64,000 bases of DNA from Kitasatospora sp. NBC_01287 (GTDB taxonomy: Bacteria > Actinomycetota > Actinomycetes > Streptomycetales > Streptomycetaceae): NCBI RefSeq assembly GCF_026340565.1, contig NZ_JAPEPB010000001.1:6298001-6362000 (forward strand), in the 5' to 3' direction. The notes beneath the pieces are model-generated. The model saw nothing but the letters and a program-made list of their open reading frames with translations, was not told the DNA's origin and ran no database searches. Position numbers and translations under genes: made by a program. Below, in pieces: positions 1 to 8,210 of the stretch; within the stretch, counting starts at the first letter, position 1; each line of letters starts with the position of its first letter.

Positions 1-258
1 TGGGCCGAGGCCGCGACCCTGGCCCGCACGGCCGTCGCCTACAACGCGGGCACCCTCGCGGTGGCCCGCGAACACGGTGTCCAATTCGTTGAGGTGTTCG
101 ACGGCTTCGACTGCGGCTGGACCAGCCACCCTGACCCCGACAAGGCCGTCCGCACCCTGCGCACCGTCGAGGCCGCCGCCGAGTGGCCCATCGCTCACCC
201 ACGCTGCACCCGTGGGTTCGGCCTGCGGCCTGACGCCGACGAAGACGGTGTCAGGTGA
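1..258 (+). CDS. Phage minor head / head-morphogenesis protein, C-terminal fragment
   Basis: The frame is open from the window edge and gives 85 residues before TGA. It contains VEVFDGFDCGWTSH and, later, a Cys/His-rich stretch ending HPRCTRGFGLRPD. In my recollection this C-terminus is typical of actinophage minor capsid or head-morphogenesis proteins, which act in the virion head and portal region. The start lies outside the window. DUF6093-like head genes reappear near 58-61 kb, so the window seems to hold scattered prophage remnants. The assignment is by motif recognition only. Confidence 0.6.
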   Translation, partial: WAEAATLARTAVAYNAGTLAVAREHGVQFVEVFDGFDCGWTSHPDPDKAVRTLRTVEAAAEWPIAHPRCTRGFGLRPDADEDGVR

Positions 259-571
259 CCGACCACCGTATCCGCAGGGAGAGTAGGGCACGTGGGAGCC
301 CCTTCAAGCTCCCACGGAGTTCCGACTGACCCGCCGCTCCTCCTCCGCCCGGTCCCGGAGGGGAGCGACGAGCTAGGGCATCCGGGTCGGCGCCGTTGTC
401 ACCGAACCACTCCGATGCTGGCTGGGTTTCACCCGAGGTGAACCGGCAGATGGCCAGCAGGTGGTTGGACCAGAACCCGGCGCGCTCAGGCAGCCACTCG
501 CCCAAGGCCAGCGGCCCGTAGTCGTCTCCCTTGATCAGCACGGACCAGAGTGTCTCAGGCACCACCGACAC
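251..571 (-). CDS. Hypothetical protein, possibly a remnant
   Basis: This is a 106-residue reading frame from a GTG start. Its first 65 or so codons (about 571 to 380) have the strong third-position G/C bias of real genes here and give Trp-rich sequence (TLWSVLIKGDDYGPLALGEW). The last 40 codons are low-complexity Gly/Pro/Arg and run through a hairpin near 290-311, so the natural end was probably nearer 370 and the frame is extended or decayed. A GGAG-like site lies just before the GTG. I do not recognise the family. Confidence 0.35.
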   Translation of the reverse strand: MSVVPETLWSVLIKGDDYGPLALGEWLPERAGFWSNHLLAICRFTSGETQPASEWFGDNGADPDALARRSPPGPGGGGAAGQSELRGSLKGLPRALLSLRIRWSVT

Positions 572-869
572 GTCTCCGCCGCCGGGCCGCCGGGAGTCGC
601 GGGAAAGCCTTTAGGGGTTGCGATTCGCTGCCTCATGCGGGTTCCGCGAGGAAGGGCCGAAGAGTGTAATCATCTTCTGGTCATAGATGTGCAGAATTCA
701 CCGGCATTCACTCGATTGTGTAGTGGATTTTTTCGCCGTCAAGGGTGAATGATTCTTCTCGCTCGGCCTGCGAAATCCCGTGCGGGATTGCGCGGCCTCC
801 CGGTAGGGGCTTCCCATTCATACGACCAATGGGAGTGGGGTGTCGTTCGATCATGGAAGAGGAGTCGTA
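572..869. other. Intergenic stretch upstream of a DUF397 gene
   Basis: I see no supported gene here. The stretch is locally AT-richer around 660-740 and should hold the promoter of the downstream DUF397 gene. A purine-rich ribosome site (GAAGAGGAG, about 855-863) sits just before the ATG at 870. Confidence 0.4.
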
Positions 870-1106
870 ATGGAGATCTTCAACGGCATGGCGGCGGACA
901 CCATCAAGGCGAAGGGCCAGTGGCAGAAGGCCAAGCGCAGTGTGGGCACCGGGTCTTGCGTAGAGTTGCGCTCGCTGGACGACGGTGCGGTGGCGGTCCG
1001 CAACAGCCGACACCCGGGCGGGCCGGCTCTGGTGTTCACCCGCGCCGAGATCGACGCCCTGTTGGACGGTGCCCGCAACGGGGAATTCGATCATCTGGCG
1101 GTTTGA
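870..1106 (+). CDS. DUF397 domain small protein
   Basis: This 78-residue protein has the DUF397 layout: an N-terminal W-x-K-A-K/S stretch (GQWQKAKRS), a central CVELRSL strand, VAVRNSRHPGG, and a C-terminal LVFTRAEIDALLDGARNGEFD. DUF397 proteins are small partners of XRE/DUF5753 regulators in streptomycetes, related to the BldB/WhiJ systems that affect development and secondary metabolism. The ATG at 870 is chosen over the upstream in-frame start at 840 because GAAGAGGAG lies six bases before it. A DUF5753 regulator starts 112 bp downstream on the same strand, so the two probably form a pair. Confidence 0.85.
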   Translation: MEIFNGMAADTIKAKGQWQKAKRSVGTGSCVELRSLDDGAVAVRNSRHPGGPALVFTRAEIDALLDGARNGEFDHLAV

Positions 1107-1218
1107 TGTTCAGCTGACGGCGGATTCCCGTCTTAGCTGATTGGTGTGACGGCGGGGCTCCCTTGTGCGAAACTCATCCGGCTAGCTCAAAGGTTGGGAT
1201 AAAGCACTGGGGGGCCCT

Positions 1219-2190
1219 ATGGCCGTCGATACGTTCATTTCTGGCCGCGGGGACGGCGTGGACCGGCCGTGGGCGGAGGCAGGGCTGCTCCTGGGCGCCC
1301 ATCTGGAGGTCGCGCGCGGGCGCCGCAAGCAGAGCGAGGTGGTGGAGGCGACCGGGAAGCGTGTCAGCACGTCGTACTACAGCCGTCTCGAAGGCGGCGA
1401 GGTGCGGATCGACAAGCCGCACATCGTGTCCATCATCCTGGACGGCTTGGACGTCGCGCCGGGCGCCCACCGCGACCACCTGAAGGACCTCGCGTTCGCC
1501 GCCTCGAAGGAAGGCTGGGCGTCGAAGTTCCGCAGCGGTCACCGCGAGGTGGTACCCGACTCGATGCTCCGGCTGACCTCGCTGGAAGAGTCGGCGACCG
1601 AGCTGTTCGTGGTGGACCGCAATGCGATCCCTGGCCAGCTCCAGACCGAGGAGTACGCCAGGCTCGTCACGAACTACACCCTGCCGGCCAGCCTGAAGGA
1701 CGCCGGGCTGCAGAGCGTGGTCGTCGGTCTGCGAGCCGAGCGCCGCACCCGGTTCGCGCAGCGGCTGGTCACCGACCAGCCCAGGGGTAGGTTCTTCATC
1801 GAGGAGGCGGCGCTCTACGCGGACTTCGGCTACCCCGAGGTGCTGATCGACCAGCTGCAGGGGATCCTCGACCTCGTGGACAACCGGGCCCTGCCGGTCG
1901 GCATCCGAGTAATGAACGCGCGGGCTCCCCTGGCCGTCCCCGTGAGCACCCTGGCCCGCCTCGGGTTCCGCAAGTCGCTCACGGACGCGGTGCCCGATGT
2001 CATCTACAACGAAGCGGGCCGCACTGCGTCCTTCCACCGCGGCTCGCTCCCCGGGAGCAACGAGGTGGCCGACCCCGACTACGTGGACCTCGACGATCTC
2101 ATCGACAACGTGCTCATGAGGGCTCCCGGCTACCGGGACAGCCGCCGGCTCATCGAGAACGCCCTGATGGAGGCCCAGCTCCGCCTGTAG
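1219..2190 (+). CDS. XRE-family regulator with DUF5753 domain
   Basis: This 323-residue protein has an N-terminal helix-turn-helix (about residues 20-75, with RRKQSEVVEATGKRVSTSYY and YSRLEGGEVRI) and a C-terminal DUF5753 region with the hallmark AIPGQLQTEEYARLV followed by RxxRTRFAQRL. Such proteins bind DNA through the XRE domain and sense partner proteins through DUF5753. The ATG is preceded by a G-rich but weak ribosome site. A DUF397 gene lies directly upstream, the usual pairing. It converges with the methyltransferase gene at 2230-3054. Confidence 0.88.
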   Translation: MAVDTFISGRGDGVDRPWAEAGLLLGAHLEVARGRRKQSEVVEATGKRVSTSYYSRLEGGEVRIDKPHIVSIILDGLDVAPGAHRDHLKDLAFAASKEGWASKFRSGHREVVPDSMLRLTSLEESATELFVVDRNAIPGQLQTEEYARLVTNYTLPASLKDAGLQSVVVGLRAERRTRFAQRLVTDQPRGRFFIEEAALYADFGYPEVLIDQLQGILDLVDNRALPVGIRVMNARAPLAVPVSTLARLGFRKSLTDAVPDVIYNEAGRTASFHRGSLPGSNEVADPDYVDLDDLIDNVLMRAPGYRDSRRLIENALMEAQLRL

Positions 2191-2229
2191 CAGCGGAGCT
2201 GGGGTGGGCAACTGGCGGGCCCGTTCGGG

Positions 2230-3054
2230 TCAGACGACCCGGGCGAGCCCGCCGAACTCAATCCACTCCGTGGTCGCCTGCCGGGCGGGGGTCTGAGCGT
2301 CGGGGTACCAGTCGGTGACGTCCACCAGACCTGGGGGCTCGATGACGAGCCTGTCGACATCGAAGAAGCTGTGGACGTCGGCCTCGGTACGCACACACCC
2401 CCACTTGTCACCGGTCTGCTGCTGCATCAGATCGGTCACGGCTTTGCGGACCTTGGGGTCGTCGCTGACCAGCTGGCAGATCACCACGACGCTGCCCGGG
2501 GCGAGCAGGCTCACCGTGCGCTCGATGATCGCCTTAGGGTCGCCGTTGTCCCGGTCGGGGACGCAGTGAAGCACGGAGACGAAGAGTGCGGCGACCGGCT
2601 CGGCCAGGTCGATCCGGTCCTTGAGGCCGGCCACTATCGCGGGCGTGTCCGCCATGTCGGCGTTGAGGATCACTGCGTTCGGGCTCTCGTCGAGTACGGC
2701 CCGGCCGTAGCCGAGGACCATCGGGTCGTTGTCGACGTACACCACGCGCGCGTCCCGATGGATGGCTTCGGCGACCTCGTGAACGTTGCTCTGGGTGGGT
2801 AGGCCCGATCCGTGATCGATGAACTGCTTGATCCCGTACGTTTCGGCGATGTGCCGGACCACGCGGATCAGGAAGCTGCGGTTGTTGAGTGCCAGTTCGC
2901 GGGTGCTCGGTACGGTCCTCAGTAGTTCCTCGACCGCCCTGCGGTCGGACGGGTAGTTACGGTTGCCTCCTAGCAGGTAGTCATACATGCGAGCCGCACT
3001 TGGTCTGGCCCTGTCAATTGGTTCTTGCCAATCGTCGGCCTCGTTCCGGTTCAT
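2230..3054 (-). CDS. DUF574-type SAM-dependent methyltransferase
   Basis: This 274-residue protein opens with the family signature RPSAARMYDYLLGGNRNYPSDRR, of which I quote the core ARMYDYLLGG. It then has a Rossmann SAM-binding glycine loop (FIDHGSGLPTQSNVHEV) and the acidic VVYVDNDPMVL strand. DUF574 (Methyltransf_19) proteins are very numerous in Streptomyces; their substrates are generally unknown. A GGGGG ribosome site lies six bases before the ATG. A perfect inverted repeat at 3100-3114 sits in the promoter region. Family call firm, substrate unknown. Confidence 0.9.
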   Translation of the reverse strand: MNRNEADDWQEPIDRARPSAARMYDYLLGGNRNYPSDRRAVEELLRTVPSTRELALNNRSFLIRVVRHIAETYGIKQFIDHGSGLPTQSNVHEVAEAIHRDARVVYVDNDPMVLGYGRAVLDESPNAVILNADMADTPAIVAGLKDRIDLAEPVAALFVSVLHCVPDRDNGDPKAIIERTVSLLAPGSVVVICQLVSDDPKVRKAVTDLMQQQTGDKWGCVRTEADVHSFFDVDRLVIEPPGLVDVTDWYPDAQTPARQATTEWIEFGGLARVV

Positions 3055-3099
3055 CCGCTACCCCCTGCGTGATGCGAACTTCTGCGCCAGCGAGCAAGT

Positions 3100-3114
3100 A
3101 TGACGTTGCGTCAT
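3100..3114. promoter_or_regulatory. Perfect palindrome upstream of the methyltransferase gene
   Basis: ATGACG-TTG-CGTCAT is a perfect inverted repeat with a 3-bp centre, starting 46 bp upstream of the methyltransferase start codon. Its position suits an operator. The regulator is unknown; the neighbouring XRE protein is one candidate. Confidence 0.45.
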
Positions 3115-3242
3115 GATAGGCCGTGATGCCAATTGCCGAAACCACACGTCTGAGTGAAGGTGGCGAAGGCATGGCGAAGAGCCTGGCGAACCAGGGCACG
3201 CGTGGCCGGTTCGTCAGGCTGTCGGGGACGGTCGGCGCAGTG

Positions 3243-3662
3243 TCAGGTGCCTCCGGCGGGATCGCGGCCGGCCCGCCAGCGATGGGCGGCCTTCAATTGG
3301 GCGTGCACGGCGGGCTCCTCCAGCCCCATCAGCGCGGCTGCGGCGGCCAGCTCCAAGCCGAGGAACTCGTGCAGCAGTGCGGCGTCGGCGGCCCGGTCGG
3401 GCATGGCGCGGTGGAGACCGTCCGAACGGGAGGCCGGCGCGTTCGTACGGGCCACGGTGACGGCCTCGCACAAGGCCCGCCAAGTGAAGGCCGCGGGGTC
3501 GTCGCGCAGTGCCCATGCCCAGTCCGCCTCCGTCCTGCGCAGAACGAGCTCGACGACCCGCTCGGCGAGGCCGGTGTCGCCCAAGCGTGCCCGCGCGTAC
3601 ATCTCGTAGTGGCCGTAGTGCAGTTCGACGAAAGCGGCGTAGCCGACAGGGGCTATGGACAC
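3243..3662 (-). CDS. Sigma-70-like regulatory protein
   Basis: The 139-residue frame begins at a GTG with GGAG five bases upstream, giving VSIAPVGYAAFVELHYGHY; longer in-frame starts are proline/arginine-rich and look non-coding. The sequence resembles small ECF-type sigma region 2/4 proteins of actinomycetes: YEMYARARLGD, then VELVLRRTEADWAWAL, and a C-terminal LLHEFLGLELAAAAALMGL helix pair where region 4 would be. The region 4 recognition helix is short and not convincing, so this could be a sigma-like anti-regulator rather than a working sigma factor. Confidence 0.55.
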   Translation of the reverse strand: MSIAPVGYAAFVELHYGHYEMYARARLGDTGLAERVVELVLRRTEADWAWALRDDPAAFTWRALCEAVTVARTNAPASRSDGLHRAMPDRAADAALLHEFLGLELAAAAALMGLEEPAVHAQLKAAHRWRAGRDPAGGT

Positions 3663-3809
3663 CAGGGCTCCGTTCGGCGTCGATGTCGGGAAGGCGGCGC
3701 CCGCCGCAGGCGCAGGGGCGCATAGGTGCGCACGGCGGCGCGGAAGAGGGCGGGCGCGACGGCCGGTTCGGGCACCCACAAGTGCCCGGACCGGCCCGCG
3801 CGGTCGGGT

Positions 3810-4091
3810 TCAGATCCTGCGGACCCGGATCCACTCGAAGCCGGTGCTGCGGCACATCCTGAGCACACCGAGGATCAACGCCGCGTGCGCCCACTCCGCC
3901 TCGGCGGGCGACAGGACCGCCCACACGAGCACCAACGGGGCGAGGACGGCGTGCAGCTGCACCGCGCCGCGGGAGACGCGCACTCCGCGCAATCCCGCGA
4001 AGGGGTCGCCTCCCCTGCTAGCGTGGGCGAACACCTCGGGCAGAGCCCGTCCGAAAGCGGGTCGGTCATACATAGGTAGGTGTACCTCCAT
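3810..4091 (-). CDS. Small hypothetical membrane-like protein
   Basis: From the ATG at 4091 the frame gives 93 residues; a second ATG at 4073 (MYDRPAFG) is better spaced behind GGAGG and is an alternative start. The C-terminal half has two hydrophobic runs, AVLAPLVLVWAVLSPAEAEW and AALILGVLRM, which could be two short membrane helices. It ends FEWIRVRRI. I recognise no family. It sits upstream of the sigma-like gene on the same strand. Confidence 0.4.
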   Translation of the reverse strand: MEVHLPMYDRPAFGRALPEVFAHASRGGDPFAGLRGVRVSRGAVQLHAVLAPLVLVWAVLSPAEAEWAHAALILGVLRMCRSTGFEWIRVRRI

Positions 4092-4452
4092 GACTGGCCT
4101 GACGGCCTCGTCCGGTGGTGATGACACCGGGCGAGGCAACCCCCGTGTGGGGTAGGGCCGTTGCGAAGAAACGTAGCGCGCCAACCGGTCGCCGGTCGCA
4201 CTGGAAGGCCCCACGCAATCCTCCCCGTTTCGCCGGACACACTGACGCCGAACAGGGAACCGATTCTGCTCCAGAGTAATCAAAAATGGTCAGCAGATTG
4301 GGTCGACCCGAGCCCCTGGCCACTCGTCGAGAATCCGACCTCCGTCGGTGGCTCGGAGGTAATCTGCGAACGCTCGGGGCCTCCAGTGGCGCGCGCCTGG
4401 CAAGATCTCAAAGAGACTCCCCAGCCGAGAGCAGGTACAGCGGCCACCTCCT
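4092..4452. other. Non-coding stretch before the IS cluster
   Basis: I see no supported gene. From 4400 the sequence has a degenerate direct copy (CAAGATCTCAAAGAGACTCC) of the repeat that ends at 4573, suggesting older MITE or IS remnants accumulated here. Confidence 0.4.
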
Positions 4453-4573
4453 CTAGGAGTCTGATGAAGATCTTGAAAATGCGCCCGGCTTGCACTGGTT
4501 CGACCCGATTGACATTTACCGGCAATCCGGTGTGAATCAGGCAGTCAGGGCAAGATCTTCAGGAGACTCCTAG
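4453..4573. repeat. MITE-like element with 23-bp terminal inverted repeats
   Basis: CTAGGAGTCT at 4453 begins a 23-base arm that ends GAAGATCTTG at 4475. Its inverted partner, CAAGATCTTC to GACTCCTAG, lies at 4551-4573. The arms match at 21 of 23 positions and enclose 75 bp with no reading frame. The size (121 bp) and structure fit a miniature inverted-repeat element. The next IS element is inserted at the TA in its right-hand CTAG. Confidence 0.6.
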
Positions 4574-4618
4574 GGCCTGTTTCAGAAGTGGATCAAGGTC
4601 GTGCGATGATCACGTTCC

Positions 4619-5493
4619 ATGGCTCGGGGAGATCTGACAGACGCTCAGTGGCTGGCGCTGGAACCTCTGCTGCCGCAGGGCATCAAGGCCGGTCGGCCGC
4701 CGGTGCATACCAAGCGGCAGCTGATCAACGGGATACGGTTCCGGACCCGTACGGGCATACCGTGGCGCGATCTGCCCGAGCGGTATGGGCCGTGGGTGAC
4801 GGTGTACGGGCTGTTCCGCCGCTGGCAGCGCGACGGCACGTGGCACCGGATCTTCGAACAGCTCCAGGCCCGTGCCGATGAGAAGGGCCTGATCACCTGG
4901 GACGTCTCCGTCGACTCCACGATCGCCCGCGCACATCAGCACGCCGCCGGCGCCCGGAAAAAGGGGGCCTGCAGGTCGAGCCGCCCGGCGGCGTCTTCAC
5001 CGAGCCCGACGACCACGGGCTCGGACGCTCCCGCGGCGGACTGACCACCAAGATCCACCTGGCGGTCGAGCAGGCGCAGAAGCTGATGTCGCTGGTGATC
5101 ACGGCCGGACAGCGCGGCGACTCCCCGCAGTTCCAGGTGGTCCTGGGCCGCATCCGCGTGCCCAGGCCCGGCCCGGGACGACCACGCACTCGGCCGGACA
5201 AGGTCCGCGCCGACAAGGCGTACGGCTCCCGCGCGAACCGTGTCTACCTGCGCAGACGCGGTATAGGCTGCACGATCCCGGAGAAACGCGACCAGATCGC
5301 GAACCGCAAGAAGCGCGGTTCCCACGGGGGCCGGCCACCGAAGTTCGACAAGGCCGACTACAAGGAACGTCACGCGGTGGAGTGCGGGATCAACCGCCTC
5401 AAGCGCCACCGCGCGGTCGCGACCCGATACGACAAGCTCGCCGTCCGCTACGAAGCAACAGTGCTGATCGCCGCCATCAACGAGTGGCTGTGA
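4619..5493 (+). CDS. IS5-family DDE transposase (programmed -1 frameshift)
   Basis: ORF A (from ATG 4619) gives MARGDLTDAQWLALEPLLPQ, PWRDLPERYGPW and the first catalytic Asp in VSVDSTIARAHQH. ORF B continues in the -1 frame with GRSRGGLTTKIHL, the second Asp in RADKAYGSR and the Glu in VECGINRLKRHRAVATRYDK. The slip site is the heptamer A_AAG_GGG at 4960-4966, in the correct phase to join the frames into about 291 residues. The two-frame layout is known in IS427-type members of IS5. The product cuts and joins the element ends. It looks intact if the frameshift operates. Confidence 0.85.
4960..4966 (+). promoter_or_regulatory. Programmed -1 ribosomal frameshift site
   Basis: AAAGGGG read as A_AAG_GGG in the ORF A phase fits the X_XXY_YYZ rule. 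A -1 slip here moves reading from MARGDL... into the frame encoding the second half of the DDE domain, without a stop before GRSRGGLTTK. Confidence 0.75.
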
Positions 5494-5651
5494 CAAGCAC
5501 TTTCGAAACACTCCCTAGGCCCTGTCCGGTCGATCATGGGGGGCGGCCGTACTGGGTTTTGGCTGGGCCGGGTGGGGGCCGGGGCTTGATGTGGGACTGC
5601 CCCGCCGACCCTTTGGGCACGGCGGGGCAGTGTGGGCGGGGTGGTGAGGTG

Positions 5652-6860
5652 TCAGAGGCCGCCGGCGTACAGCAGTTCGTTGGGGCTGCTCTTGGTGACG
5701 GTCAGGGCGTCCTTCGTGCTTTCGGTGGAGAGCCACAGCGCGAGGTCCTCGGGGGTCGCGTCGGTGTGTGTGGCGAGGTAGAGGGCTACGGTGCCGGTGA
5801 CGTGCGGGGCGGCCATGGAAGTGCCGCTGTTGGAGATGCTGCCGCCGCCGAGCTGGGCGGAGGTGATGTCCTTGCCGGGCGCGTACAGCGAGACGCACGT
5901 GCCGTAGTTGCTGAAGTCGGTCTCCTCGTCGTACTTGTCGGTCGCTCCGACGGTGATGACCCGCTCGGCGGAGGAGGGGGAGGAGTTGCAGGCGTCGCGG
6001 GCGCCGTTGCCGCCGGAGACGACGGGCATGATGCCCGCGTTGGAGAGCGCGGTGGCGGCCTTGTTGAGTGCTTCGTCCTTGTCGCCGCCGACGGAGATGT
6101 TGGCGACGGCGGGCTTCTTGGCGTTGGCCGCCACCCAGTCGAGGCCGGCGATGATCTGCTCGGCGGTGCCCTTGCCGTCACAGCCCACGACGCGGACGCT
6201 GACCAGGTTCACCTTGCGGGCGACGCCGTAGGTCTTGCCGCCGACGATGCCGGCGACGTTGGTGCCGACGCCGTTGCAGTCGGCACCGTTCTTCCCGTCG
6301 CCGACGGTGTCGGTGCCGAGGGTGGCGCGGCCCTCGAACTCGTCGTGGCCGAAGTCGATGCCGGTGCCGACCAGGTAGGCGGTGACGCCGGCTCCGTTGC
6401 CCTCGACGTTGAACTGCCCGTCACCGGTCCCCGCGTCCTTGTCCCAGTCGTGCTGGTCGATGCGGTCCAGGCCCCAGCTGGCGGCCACCGCCCGCTTGTC
6501 CTGGGTGGGCGAGACGGTGGCCGCCTGGGCGCCGGCGCGGCCGTTCTCCTCGACGGCCTCCACCCCGGGTAGGGCACGTACCCGCTCCAGCTGGGCTGCG
6601 TCCAGGCGGGCGGAGAACCCGTTCAGGACGTGGCGGTAGGTGTGCAGCGGCTTGACGCCCCCGGCCCTGGCCGCCACCCGGGCCGGGTCCAGGCCCTTGT
6701 CCACCGTGACGATGTACTCACCGGGCACGGCCGTGGCCGTCCTGTGCAGGGGAGCCGCGACGGCCCGCTCGGACGGGCCGTCGGCTGCCGCGCTCTGCGC
6801 GGCGGCCAGGGGAATGATCAGCATGAGGGCGGCGGACGCGCAGCGCGCGGACAGTCGCAT
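5652..6860 (-). CDS. Secreted S8 subtilisin-like pseudoprotease
   Basis: This 402-residue protein starts at ATG 6860, five bases after GGAG. It has a Sec signal peptide (residues 1-26, ending AAQSAAA), an inhibitor-I9 propeptide (GEYIVTVDKG to GVEAVEENG), and an S8A domain related to the actinomycete proteinase K group. The Ser motif GTSMAAPHVTG and the oxyanion Asn (VVSGGNG) are kept. The catalytic Asp of the usual V-I-D-T-G is Gly (AYLVGTGID), and the usual N-G-H-G-T-H motif reads NGVGTNVAG, losing the catalytic His. It is therefore probably not a protease and may bind peptides or inhibitors. It lies inside an IS element, antisense to the transposase. Confidence 0.85.
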   Translation of the reverse strand: MRLSARCASAALMLIIPLAAAQSAAADGPSERAVAAPLHRTATAVPGEYIVTVDKGLDPARVAARAGGVKPLHTYRHVLNGFSARLDAAQLERVRALPGVEAVEENGRAGAQAATVSPTQDKRAVAASWGLDRIDQHDWDKDAGTGDGQFNVEGNGAGVTAYLVGTGIDFGHDEFEGRATLGTDTVGDGKNGADCNGVGTNVAGIVGGKTYGVARKVNLVSVRVVGCDGKGTAEQIIAGLDWVAANAKKPAVANISVGGDKDEALNKAATALSNAGIMPVVSGGNGARDACNSSPSSAERVITVGATDKYDEETDFSNYGTCVSLYAPGKDITSAQLGGGSISNSGTSMAAPHVTGTVALYLATHTDATPEDLALWLSTESTKDALTVTKSSPNELLYAGGL

Positions 6861-7001
6861 GGGTGCTCCGTTCACGAAAAGGGGACCGCCCCCGGGGCCG
6901 GGACAGCCCCGCGCGTGACGGTCACCTGATGCATCGTCCGTCCGCGCACCTTCCTTGAGCGCGGCACGCCGCGGGAGCCTGCCCGGTTTCCGGTTGGCGG
7001 A

Positions 7002-7943
7002 GTGGTCGTTGACCCGGCCGTGGAGGACAGAGGCAGGGGCGATCTCACGCATGCGCAGTGGGAGCGGCTTCGGCCGTACCTGCCGGTGGGCACCGGGCGG
7101 TGCGGCAGGTGGCGCGACCACCGGCAGGTGATCAACGGGGTGCTGCACCGGATTCGGACCGGTGTGCCGTGGCGTGACCTGCCGCACCGCTACGGGCCGT
7201 GGAAGACCGTTTCCGAACGGCATCGGCGGTGGTCGGAGGACGGTACCTGGGCCCTGGTGCTCCATCGGCTCCAGGCCGAGGCCGACGCGGAAGGTGACAT
7301 CGACTGGGAGATCGCGGTCGACTCCACATCCGTGCGCGCCCACCAGCACGCCGCCGGTGCCCGGCGCACGGTGCCGATGCCCCTGTCGTCCGGGCGTCAC
7401 TCCGCCGGCGGGCTCCGGCCAGGTGTCGGCAAAGCCGTTGCACCAGTCTGCGAGGGTGATGCCCTTGGTCGCTCACGAGGCGGTTTCACCACCAAGATCC
7501 ACCTGAGCGCCGACGGCCGGTGCCGCGTGCTCTCCCTGGTCCTGACACAGGGCCAGCGTGCGGACTGTACACAGTTCGAGGCGGTGATGAGAGGCATCCG
7601 GGTTCCCCGCATCGGTGCTGGCCGGCCTCGGAGCACCCCGTCGAGCGTCAGCGCGGACAGGGCGTACAGCAGCCGGGCAATACGCCAGTACCTACGGCGT
7701 CGCGGGATACGCCACAGCATCCCCGAGAAGAGCGACCAGGCTGCCAACCGCCGCCTGCGCGGGCATGCCGGCGGCCGACCACCCGGGTTCGATCGGGATC
7801 GGTGCAGGAAACGCAACACCGTCGAACGAGCCGTCAGCAGACTGAAGAACTACCGCGCCGTCGCGACGAGATACGACAAGAGGGCATACGTCTACCTGGG
7901 GACCGTCACCGTCGCAGCCTTCATGATCTGGCTCCGCACATGA
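7002..7943 (+). CDS. IS5-family transposase
   Basis: This 313-residue single-frame transposase has the N-terminal GDLTHAQWERLRPYLPVG and VPWRDLPHRYGPW region, first Asp in IAVDSTSVRAHQHAAG, GRSRGGFTTKIHL, second Asp in SADRAYSSR, and Glu in VERAVSRLKNYRAVATRYDK. All three DDE residues are present and the frame is unbroken, unlike the frameshifted neighbour. The start is a GTG; the ribosome site is unclear. It ends 16 bp before the element's right end, as usual for compact ISs. Upstream, antisense, lies the pseudoprotease gene. Confidence 0.88.
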   Translation: MVVDPAVEDRGRGDLTHAQWERLRPYLPVGTGRCGRWRDHRQVINGVLHRIRTGVPWRDLPHRYGPWKTVSERHRRWSEDGTWALVLHRLQAEADAEGDIDWEIAVDSTSVRAHQHAAGARRTVPMPLSSGRHSAGGLRPGVGKAVAPVCEGDALGRSRGGFTTKIHLSADGRCRVLSLVLTQGQRADCTQFEAVMRGIRVPRIGAGRPRSTPSSVSADRAYSSRAIRQYLRRRGIRHSIPEKSDQAANRRLRGHAGGRPPGFDRDRCRKRNTVERAVSRLKNYRAVATRYDKRAYVYLGTVTVAAFMIWLRT

Positions 7944-8210
7944 TCGACCGGACAGAGCCTAGGGGGCATAGCAGACCTCCCTTTTGCGCGGCCGCGCAGC
8001 GGATCGTCCACGGCGACGGCGTGAAGCACTTGGCCCCGCCGAAGGCCCCAGGCAGGCACCGCAAGACCTAAGCAAGATCGCTACGGGCAGGGGGGTCGAC
8101 CTCTCAACGCCCCTTTGGATGGATCACCTGTGATTACCCGGCGAGCCTCCCCGCCCGCCGGTAGCCTCAACCGGGCCACCAGACAACGGCCAGCGGGGAG
8201 TGGAGAGAGC

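Larger units (their letters stand above)
4573..5515 (+). mobile_element. Simple IS5-family insertion sequence (943 bp)
   Basis: The left end GGGCCTGTTTCAGAAGTG (4573) and the inverted right end CACTTTCGAAACACTCCC (to 5515) match at 14 of 18 positions. TA flanks both sides (4571-4572 and 5516-5517), fitting a 2-bp target duplication. Inside is a single transposase gene made by frameshifting and nothing else, so this is a conventional element and a useful contrast with the next one. Confidence 0.8.
5518..7959 (+). mobile_element. IS5-family element with a protease-like passenger gene (2.44 kb)
   Basis: The left end GGCCCTGTCCGGTCGATCAT (5518-5537) and the inverted right end ATGATCGACCGGACAGAGCC (7940-7959) match at 19 of 20 positions. 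TA lies on both sides (5516-5517 and 7960-7961). The inside holds an IS5-family transposase (+ strand, right) and a secreted S8 protease-like gene (- strand, left), tail to tail with the outer ends. A weak possible internal end (GCCTGCCCGGT, 6977-6987) lies just before the transposase. The element abuts the previous IS and shares its flanking TA. Confidence 0.7.

Noticed and set aside
6861..7400. N-terminal extension of the S8 protein to 582 residues
   Set aside because: A clear signal peptide with ribosome site begins at 6860; the extension is antisense to the transposase.
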